6,108 bases of DNA from Campylobacteraceae bacterium (GTDB lineage: Bacteria > Campylobacterota > Campylobacteria > Campylobacterales > Sulfurovaceae): NCBI GenBank assembly GCA_027023325.1, contig JALVVQ010000316.1:1-6108 (forward strand), in the 5' to 3' direction. The first letter of the stretch is position 1, and every line of letters starts with the position of its first letter. The notes under the pieces are model-generated. The model was given only the letters and a program-made list of their open reading frames with translations, made no database searches and was not told the origin of the DNA. The translations under genes and the position numbers were made by a program. Of this stretch, positions 1 through 3,228 are shown one piece after another.

Positions 1-1
1 G

Positions 2-40
2 TTGTACCCCTACAACACCGATGACAGGAAAATAAAATGA
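2..40 (+). CDS. possible C-terminal tail of an upstream gene, frame uncertain
   Basis: The window opens inside or just after another gene. The frame starting at base 2 reads LYPYNTDDRKIK and ends with TGA at 38-40, overlapping the hisD start in the ATGA arrangement typical of translationally coupled genes. The other two forward frames also close before hisD: TGA at 22-24 in frame 1 and TAA at 33-35 in frame 3, so the choice is a guess. Any of them would place hisD tightly behind an upstream gene, consistent with the absence of a visible hisD promoter here. The product cannot be named from so few residues. Confidence 0.3.
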   Translation: MYPYNTDDRKIK

Positions 41-1329
41 AAATATTTTACAGCAGCGATGATACCTTTGAAGCAAACTTCAATGAACTTTTAGCACGCG
101 GTACGATGGATATCGAAGGGGTGACAAGCATCGTCTCTGGATTGCTCAAAGAGATACAGACCGAGGGGAACAGTGCCCTCAAAGCACAGATCGCCAAGTT
201 TGACAGATGGGAGCCTGAGGATGATGCAGCGCTTCTGGTAAGCACAGGGGATATGGCTAAAGCCTATGCAAACATAGACCCTGCACTTCGTGATGCCTTG
301 CATCTTGCGTATGACCGTATCGAGGCCTATCATCAAAAGCTGATGCCCAAGACTTGGATGGACGAAGAGGCTAACGGCACCATACTGGGACAAAAAGTCA
401 CAGCAGTAGACAGGGCAGGGCTCTATATCCCTGGTGGCAAAGCAGCCTACCCAAGCTCACTTCTGATGAATGTCATACCAGCACAGGTAGCAGGTGTAGA
501 AGAGATAGTAGTCTGTACCCCCGCACCAGATAATGAACTCAATGAGTTGCTACTTGCTGCCTGCCACCTCTGTAAAGTCACACAGGTTTACAGGGTAGGT
601 GGTGCCTCTGCCATCGGTGCGATGGCGTATGGCACAGAAACGATCCCCAAAGTAGATGTTATCACAGGCCCTGGCAATATCTTCGTAGCGACAGCAAAAA
701 AGCTGGTCTATGGTGAAGTGAACATTGATATGATCGCAGGTCCATCAGAGATAGGCATACTCGCAGATGAGACTGCCAGAGAAGACTATCTAGCAATTGA
801 CCTGCTAAGCCAGGCAGAGCATGATGAGATGGCAAGTTCTATCCTCATCACTACAGACAGCGAACTGGCCAATAAAGTGAGTGATAAAGTAGAAGCACTG
901 CTAGGAACACTTAGCCGTGAAGAGATTGCAAGAAAGTCTATAGAAGAGCGTGGTGCTATTATCGTGGCTTCAGATATGGATGAGGCAATTGCCCTCATGA
1001 ACGAGATAGCACCAGAACACTTAGAAGTAGTGACTAAAGATCCTATGGCGCTGCTAGACAGTATCAAACACGCAGGTGCTATCTTTTTGGGTGAGAATAC
1101 CCCTGAGCCTATCGGTGACTATGTAGCAGGCCCCAACCACACGCTACCTACGGGTGGCACAGCGAAATTTTACTCGCCATTGTCCGTAGAGCACTTCTTG
1201 AAGAAGTCGTCTATTATTTCTATGTCTAAGCAGGGGATGCAGGAGATAGGTGAGCAGTGTGCGCTGATAGCCAATACTGAGGGGTTGACGGCGCATGAGG
1301 AGAGTGTTCGGATTAGATTGAGGGGGTAA
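37..1329 (+). CDS. hisD: histidinol dehydrogenase
   Basis: This enzyme catalyses the last two steps of histidine synthesis in the cytoplasm, oxidising L-histidinol through histidinal to L-histidine with two NAD+ (EC 1.1.1.23). The 430-residue product has the usual family length. Diagnostic blocks appear in order: AGLYIPGGKAAYPSS, VGGASAIGAMAYGT, VITGPGNIFVATAKK, IAGPSEIGILAD, SQAEHDE, APEHLEV and GPNHTLPTGGTA. The zinc ligands of the E. coli enzyme are matched by Gln259, His262, Asp361 and His420, and the catalytic Glu-His pair by Glu327-His328, so it should be active. The ATG is preceded by AGGAA at 26-30, about 6 bases upstream. No other his gene lies in the window, as expected where his genes are scattered. 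No promoter is visible in the 36 bases upstream, so it is probably transcribed from further upstream. Confidence 0.97.
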   Translation: MKIFYSSDDTFEANFNELLARGTMDIEGVTSIVSGLLKEIQTEGNSALKAQIAKFDRWEPEDDAALLVSTGDMAKAYANIDPALRDALHLAYDRIEAYHQKLMPKTWMDEEANGTILGQKVTAVDRAGLYIPGGKAAYPSSLLMNVIPAQVAGVEEIVVCTPAPDNELNELLLAACHLCKVTQVYRVGGASAIGAMAYGTETIPKVDVITGPGNIFVATAKKLVYGEVNIDMIAGPSEIGILADETAREDYLAIDLLSQAEHDEMASSILITTDSELANKVSDKVEALLGTLSREEIARKSIEERGAIIVASDMDEAIALMNEIAPEHLEVVTKDPMALLDSIKHAGAIFLGENTPEPIGDYVAGPNHTLPTGGTAKFYSPLSVEHFLKKSSIISMSKQGMQEIGEQCALIANTEGLTAHEESVRIRLRG

Positions 1330-1332
1330 TGT

Positions 1333-1533
1333 ATGGATATATTGTCAAGAATTGTAGTTGATCTATTATTCGGTAATATTGAAAAGAAAGTGAGAAATGT
1401 GGATAAGGAAAAATATCCGAAAACGCATATGTTTATCTCTCTTTTGAACTTTATTAGCATTTTAGTTGCACTGATATTCGTAGGATATTTTCTTTTTTTC
1501 CTCGCAATGTTTAGTGGCTATAGCGGAGGATAA
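1333..1533 (+). CDS. small membrane protein of unknown function, 66 residues
   Basis: No family is recognised. The N-terminal half (residues 1-32) is charged, with a lysine/arginine-rich stretch around KKVRNVDKEKYPK. It is followed by one long hydrophobic segment at about residues 33-58 (from MFISLLNF to LFFLAMF) and a short glycine-rich tail (SGYSGG). This suggests a single-span inner-membrane protein with a cytoplasmic N-terminus by the positive-inside rule. The start is supported by a strong purine-rich ribosome site, AGGGGG at 1321-1326, which overlaps the last hisD codons. The gene begins only 3 bases after the hisD stop, so co-transcription and possibly translational coupling are likely. 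It is visibly AT-richer than hisD, which could mean recent acquisition or weak constraint. A tail-to-tail gap with stem-loops follows it. Confidence 0.7.
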   Translation: MDILSRIVVDLLFGNIEKKVRNVDKEKYPKTHMFISLLNFISILVALIFVGYFLFFLAMFSGYSGG

Positions 1534-1560
1534 TATATTCATCGACTATGCTATGCCATC

Positions 1561-1584
1561 GTAGGGTGCGTTTGCTATCGCACC
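1561..1584 (+). repeat. REP-like element 1: GTAG plus hairpin
   Basis: GTAG at 1561-1564 is followed directly by a hairpin with a perfect 6-bp stem: GGTGCG at 1565-1570 pairs with CGCACC at 1579-1584, around the 8-base loop TTTGCTAT. A GTAG tetranucleotide at the 5' foot of a stem-loop is the recognised signature of REP elements processed by RAYT (IS200/IS605-related) transposases. No run of T follows, so it is not a standard intrinsic terminator. Confidence 0.55.
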
Positions 1585-1610
1585 ATGAATTGTCATAAGC
1601 GTTTTATCTG

Positions 1611-1646
1611 TTGCTTTCGAGCAAAAGGTGTGGCGGCAACCACACC
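1611..1646 (+). repeat. two tandem stem-loops between the REP-like elements
   Basis: The first hairpin has stem TTGCT (1611-1615) with AGCAA (1620-1624), closed by the loop TTCG (1616-1619), which would be a UUCG tetraloop in RNA. Three bases downstream a second hairpin has a perfect 7-bp stem, GGTGTGG (1627-1633) with CCACACC (1640-1646), around loop CGGCAA. Neither has a GTAG foot or a T-tract. They lie between REP-like elements 1 and 2 and may belong to a single composite repeat unit. Confidence 0.45.
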
Positions 1647-1649
1647 CTT

Positions 1650-1675
1650 GTAGGTCGGGATGCCCTCATCCCGAT
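1650..1675 (+). repeat. REP-like element 2, left half of an inverted pair
   Basis: GTAG at 1650-1653 is followed by G and a perfect 8-bp stem, TCGGGATG (1655-1662) with CATCCCGA (1667-1674), around loop CCCT. The flanking G1654 and T1675 can add a wobble pair. The same element occurs in opposite orientation at 1771-1795 with a compensatory change in the stem. The GTAG foot matches the RAYT-type REP signature. No T-tract follows. Confidence 0.65.
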
Positions 1676-1770
1676 AATAACTACAATGGCATAAAATATA
1701 TATTTCCCCATCAAAATACGCAATACGAAATCTTCAAGAAAAATACAATACGGTTGTAATTTAAATGGGT

Positions 1771-1795
1771 GTCGGGGTGGGGCACCCCGACCTAC
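1771..1795 (-). repeat. REP-like element 3, right half of an inverted pair
   Basis: Read on the minus strand, GTAG (1795-1792) is followed by a perfect 9-bp stem, GTCGGGGTG pairing with CACCCCGAC, around the 3-base loop CCC. On the plus strand the arms are 1771-1779 and 1783-1791. It is a near-copy of element 2: the A-T pair there is G-C here, and the loop is one base shorter. Its GTAG contains the stop codon (1792-1794) of the adjacent minus-strand gene, so the hairpin would lie at the very start of that gene's 3' untranslated region. Confidence 0.65.
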
Positions 1796-2097
1796 GCGTC
1801 CTGCCCTTCGATCTCTTTATCAAATCTGCTCTGTACTTCACCCAGCTGCATACCGATCAGGTCAATATCTGCTCTTTTGGCGTTGGGGGAGGGGAGCCAG
1901 ACTGCTTTGAAGTCTGCACATTTGGAGGTGTTGGCAGCGTTGATGATATAGTCTGCGTAGTCATCTACGCTTGTGACGGTGGTCGCTTCATCGGTCTCGT
2001 CATTGTAGAGCTTGATAAGAAAGCCTTCGTCAAGATTGAAGATGATCTCTGCGGTGACGGTGAGGAGTATGCCTTCTGCTTTTTCTTCTGTTTCCAT
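1792..2097 (-). CDS. acidic hypothetical protein, 101 residues
   Basis: No family is recognised. The protein is acidic, with a single cysteine and no signal peptide or membrane span, so it is probably cytoplasmic. The N-terminal half looks rich in beta strands (GILLTVTAEIIFNLD, GFLIKLYND). The middle has an acidic helical stretch (SVDDYADYIINAA), and the end (DLIGMQLGEVQSRFDKEI) looks amphipathic. The frame can be extended upstream to a TTG at 2184. The ATG at 2097 is preferred because it has AGGGA 7 bases before it and an extended -10 box just upstream, and the longer form would run through that promoter. The stop is TAG within the GTAG of REP-like element 3. It faces the 66-residue membrane protein gene tail to tail, and lies downstream of the tRNA operon on the same strand, with its own promoter. 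Confidence 0.7.
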   Translation of the reverse strand: METEEKAEGILLTVTAEIIFNLDEGFLIKLYNDETDEATTVTSVDDYADYIINAANTSKCADFKAVWLPSPNAKRADIDLIGMQLGEVQSRFDKEIEGQDA

Positions 2098-2122
2098 ATG
2101 GGTATCCCTAGTTTTTGGAGTA

Positions 2123-2131
2123 AGTATAGCA
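2123..2131 (-). promoter_or_regulatory. extended -10 promoter for the 101-residue protein gene
   Basis: The minus strand reads TGC then TATACT (hexamer at 2128-2123, TG at 2131-2130), an extended -10 box. A start at about the A opposite 2116 would leave a leader of about 19 bases carrying the AGGGA ribosome site. No convincing -35 hexamer is seen, which is normal for Campylobacterota sigma70 promoters. The region upstream of the box overlaps the right arm of the inverted repeat at 2149-2158. Confidence 0.6.
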
Positions 2132-2148
2132 TGGGTGAGGTAAAAACA

Positions 2149-2213
2149 TAGCTCAAGTTGATAGTGGTTTGGAAATGGATTCAAAAGGAGAATGAAAAAA
2201 AGTACTTGAGCTA
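2149..2213 (-). terminator. 10-bp inverted repeat, possible long-loop terminator of the tRNA operon
   Basis: TAGCTCAAGT at 2149-2158 and its exact reverse complement at 2204-2213 are separated by 45 bases. Read in the direction of the tRNA operon, the closed stem is followed by TGTTTTTACC, so it could end transcription after tRNA-Asp. The long loop makes this weaker than a standard terminator. An alternative role is an operator, because the right arm lies where the -35 region of the 101-residue protein gene would be. Confidence 0.35.
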
Positions 2214-2232
2214 ATAGTTTTCAAAAGGAGAA
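2180..2232 (+). repeat. 13-bp direct repeat, two copies 40 bp apart
   Basis: TTCAAAAGGAGAA occurs exactly at 2180-2192 and again at 2220-2232. Each copy contains AAAGGAG, a perfect ribosome-binding core on the plus strand. The first leads only into a 5-codon frame (MKKST, stop), and the second into antisense tRNA-Asp. No gene is credible downstream of either. The copies bracket the left arm of the inverted repeat ending at 2213. Confidence 0.6.
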
Positions 2233-2240
2233 ATTGTATG

Positions 2241-2317
2241 TGGCGCGGTGGACGGGACTCGAACCCGCGACCCCCTGCGTGACAGGCAGGTATTCTAACC
2301 AACTGAACTACCACCGC
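2241..2317 (-). tRNA. tRNA-Asp (GTC)
   Basis: This is a 77-base gene with CCA encoded. Acceptor GCGGTGG (2317-2311) pairs with CCACCGC, and G is the discriminator, as expected for Asp. The anticodon arm is CCTGC, loop CTGTCAC, GCAGG, giving anticodon GTC. The T-loop has GGTTCGAGTCC. It is the last gene of the four-tRNA operon, 12 bases after tRNA-Val. Confidence 0.97.
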
Positions 2318-2329
2318 ACATACATATTA

Positions 2330-2405
2330 TGGTGGTCGCTACAAGACTCGAACTTGTGACATCTACCTTGTAAGGGTAGCGCTCTACCAACTGAGCTAAG
2401 CGACC
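2330..2405 (-). tRNA. tRNA-Val (TAC)
   Basis: This is a 76-base gene with CCA encoded. Acceptor GGTCGCT pairs with AGCGACC, with discriminator A. The D arm TAGCTCAGTTGGTAGAGC is canonical. Anticodon stem CTACC/GGTAG holds loop CTTACAA, giving anticodon TAC. The T-loop is GTTCGAGTC. It is third in the operon, 20 bases after tRNA-Glu. Confidence 0.97.
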
Positions 2406-2425
2406 GAAAAACGAATAAGATACAC

Positions 2426-2501
2426 TGGCGACCCTTAGAGGATTTGAACCTCTGTGTCTGCGTTGAAAACGCAGCATCCTTGGCCCCTAGATGAAAGGGT
2501 C
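2426..2501 (-). tRNA. tRNA-Glu (TTC)
   Basis: This is a 76-base gene with CCA encoded. Acceptor GACCCTT pairs with AAGGGTC, with discriminator G. Anticodon stem CTGCG/CGCAG holds loop TTTTCAA, giving anticodon TTC. The T-arm contains GGTTCAAATCC. The 5' end is unusual because the D-arm strand TCATCTAG can also pair with the sequence just before the tRNA (2500-2507). It is second in the operon, 34 bases after tRNA-Lys. Confidence 0.97.
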
Positions 2502-2507
2502 ATCTAG
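2487..2507 (-). repeat. 8-bp inverted repeat across the 5' end of tRNA-Glu
   Basis: On the transcribed strand CTAGATGA (2507-2500) and TCATCTAG (2494-2487) are perfect complements around the loop CCCTT. The left arm is mostly leader and includes the first two bases of tRNA-Glu (2501-2500). The right arm is the D-arm strand. In the precursor this hairpin would compete with the acceptor and D stems and span the expected RNase P cut between 2502 and 2501. Confidence 0.55.
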
Positions 2508-2535
2508 TCCAAATAGTCATAAATCATTCGTTTCG

Positions 2536-2611
2536 TGGTGACCCGTCTAGGATTCGAACCTAGGGCCCATTCCTTAAAAGGGAATTGCTCTACCAACTGA
2601 GCTAACGGGTC
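2536..2611 (-). tRNA. tRNA-Lys (TTT)
   Basis: This is a 76-base gene with CCA encoded. Acceptor GACCCGT pairs with ACGGGTC, with discriminator A. The D arm TAGCTCAGTTGGTAGAGC is canonical. Anticodon stem ATTCC/GGAAT holds loop CTTTTAA, giving anticodon TTT. The T-arm is CTAGGTTCGAATCCTAG. It is the first gene of the operon, with a leader of about 29 bases from the predicted start site. Confidence 0.97.
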
Positions 2612-2641
2612 ACAAAACCTCAACCGTTTCTGGCTTAAGTG

Positions 2642-2668
2642 GGCAGAATTATAGCTTATAAGTCTGCC
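2642..2668. repeat. 27-bp dyad over the tRNA promoter -10 and spacer
   Basis: The arms are GGCAGA (2642-2647) with TCTGCC (2663-2668), then one mismatch (2648/2662), then TTATA (2649-2653) with TATAA (2657-2661), around the 3-base centre GCT. That gives 11 of 12 possible pairs. The dyad covers the whole -10 hexamer and 15 of the 17 spacer bases. It could be a repressor operator. As an RNA hairpin for transcripts reading out of pncC it lacks a T-tract, so it is not a typical terminator. Confidence 0.55.
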
Positions 2669-2676
2669 TTTGTCAA
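2648..2676 (-). promoter_or_regulatory. consensus sigma70 promoter of the tRNA operon
   Basis: The minus strand has TTGACA (2676-2671), a spacer of exactly 17 bases, and TATAAT (2653-2648), a perfect match at both boxes. The discriminator TCTGCCC is GC-rich, as is common for stable-RNA promoters under growth-rate or ppGpp control. A start at the A opposite 2640 is likely. Upstream DNA is A/T-rich and UP-element-like, and lies over the pncC stop codon (2684-2686) and its last codons. It drives tRNA-Lys, Glu, Val and Asp. Confidence 0.92.
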
Positions 2677-2683
2677 GAGTATT

Positions 2684-3160
2684 TTAGGATTTTGTTAAAT
2701 TTTTTTCCAAAAGGTTCATTGCATATACGACGGCAGCGTTCTGCACCGCTTGTCTATCGCCCTCAAAATGGCATCTCTCTATCGCTGTGCTGCTAGGTGA
2801 GCGTATGCCGATATAGACAGTGCCTACAGGCTTTTCTGCTGAGCCACCATCGGGGCCTGCGATACCACTGACAGCAATAGCATAATCACTGGAAGCTTTG
2901 TGCTGTATGCCGGCAAGCATCTCCTCTATGCACTGCTGGCTCACTGCACCATAAAGCTCTAGTGTTTCATTACTTACCCCTAGCCAGAGATGTTTGATCT
3001 CATTGGCGTAGGTGACGCAGCTGCCATGGAAGACAGCAGAGGCACCAGAGATAGCCGTAAATGCAGCAGCCACTCTGCCTCCGGTGCAGCTTTCTGCCAT
3101 GCTTATGGTGTGTTGTTGTGCTTTGAGAGTGTCGATGATCTGTTGCAGTTGTTTTTCCAT
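2684..3160 (-). CDS. pncC: nicotinamide-nucleotide amidase, stand-alone CinA C-terminal type
   Basis: This cytoplasmic enzyme deamidates nicotinamide mononucleotide to nicotinate mononucleotide plus ammonia (EC 3.5.1.42), returning NMN (for example from NAD-dependent DNA ligase) to NAD synthesis. The 158 residues form the CinA C-terminal domain alone, like E. coli PncC (about 165 residues), without the N-terminal COG1058 domain of full CinA. The visible signatures are AESCTGG with the presumed nucleophile Ser24, VTYANEIK (about 49-56), YGAVS (about 70-74), and SGIAGPDGGSAEKPVGTVY in the second half. The ATG at 3160 is the only plausible start because the frame closes upstream at 3179-3181 and contains no other start codon. 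No ribosome site precedes it, and a -10 box lies just 6 bases upstream, which suggests a leaderless message. It is divergent from ileS, and the tRNA promoter starts 8 bases past its stop. Confidence 0.93.
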   Translation of the reverse strand: MEKQLQQIIDTLKAQQHTISMAESCTGGRVAAAFTAISGASAVFHGSCVTYANEIKHLWLGVSNETLELYGAVSQQCIEEMLAGIQHKASSDYAIAVSGIAGPDGGSAEKPVGTVYIGIRSPSSTAIERCHFEGDRQAVQNAAVVYAMNLLEKNLTKS

Positions 3161-3166
3161 GGGAAT

Positions 3167-3175
3167 ATTGTAGCA
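3167..3175 (-). promoter_or_regulatory. extended -10 promoter of pncC, probably leaderless
   Basis: The minus strand reads TGC then TACAAT (hexamer 3172-3167, TG at 3175-3174), an extended -10 box. Six bases (ATTCCC) separate it from the start ATG, so transcription starting at the usual distance would begin at or next to the A of the start codon. No recognisable -35 is present. Confidence 0.55.
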
Positions 3176-3193
3176 TATTTAGCCCTTTTTCGA

Positions 3194-3199
3194 TATAAT
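3194..3199 (+). promoter_or_regulatory. -10 box of the ileS promoter
   Basis: TATAAT at 3194-3199 is a perfect -10 hexamer. It is preceded by a T-run (3186-3190) and has no recognisable -35, a usual Campylobacterota pattern. The expected start at about 3206 leaves a leader of about 23 bases, too short for a T-box or other riboswitch. A weaker second candidate, TATACA at 3210-3215, lies closer to the gene. Confidence 0.6.
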
Positions 3200-3228
3200 C
3201 GCTCAATTTTATACAAAGTAGAGACAAC

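Noticed and set aside
1561..1675. Intrinsic terminators after the 66-residue protein gene
   Set aside because: The hairpins are GC-rich, but none is followed by a run of T. They fit repeat elements better than standard terminators.
1765..2151. Plus-strand open frame of 128 codons opposite the 101-residue protein gene
   Set aside because: Its start lies in the REP-like element with no ribosome site, and the product is an unlikely cysteine- and phenylalanine-rich string. The minus strand has a promoter, a ribosome site and a normal composition.
2098..2184. N-terminal extension of the 101-residue protein to a TTG at 2184
   Set aside because: It would run through the extended -10 box and the right arm of the inverted repeat, and it starts with a rare codon. 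The internal ATG has a good ribosome site.
2149..2190. tRNA-like remnant on the plus strand (TAGCTCAAGTTGATAG resembles a D arm)
   Set aside because: No acceptor stem, anticodon arm or T arm can be built around it, and the likeness is short enough to be chance.
2181..2208. Tiny plus-strand leader peptide (MKKST) after AAAGGAG
   Set aside because: The ribosome site is only about one base from the ATG, no gene follows on that strand, and five codons carry no evidence of coding.
2295..2477. Minus-strand open frame running through tRNA-Val and parts of tRNA-Asp and tRNA-Glu
   Set aside because: The frame overlaps three clear tRNA genes on the same strand and translates tRNA sequence, so it is an artefact.
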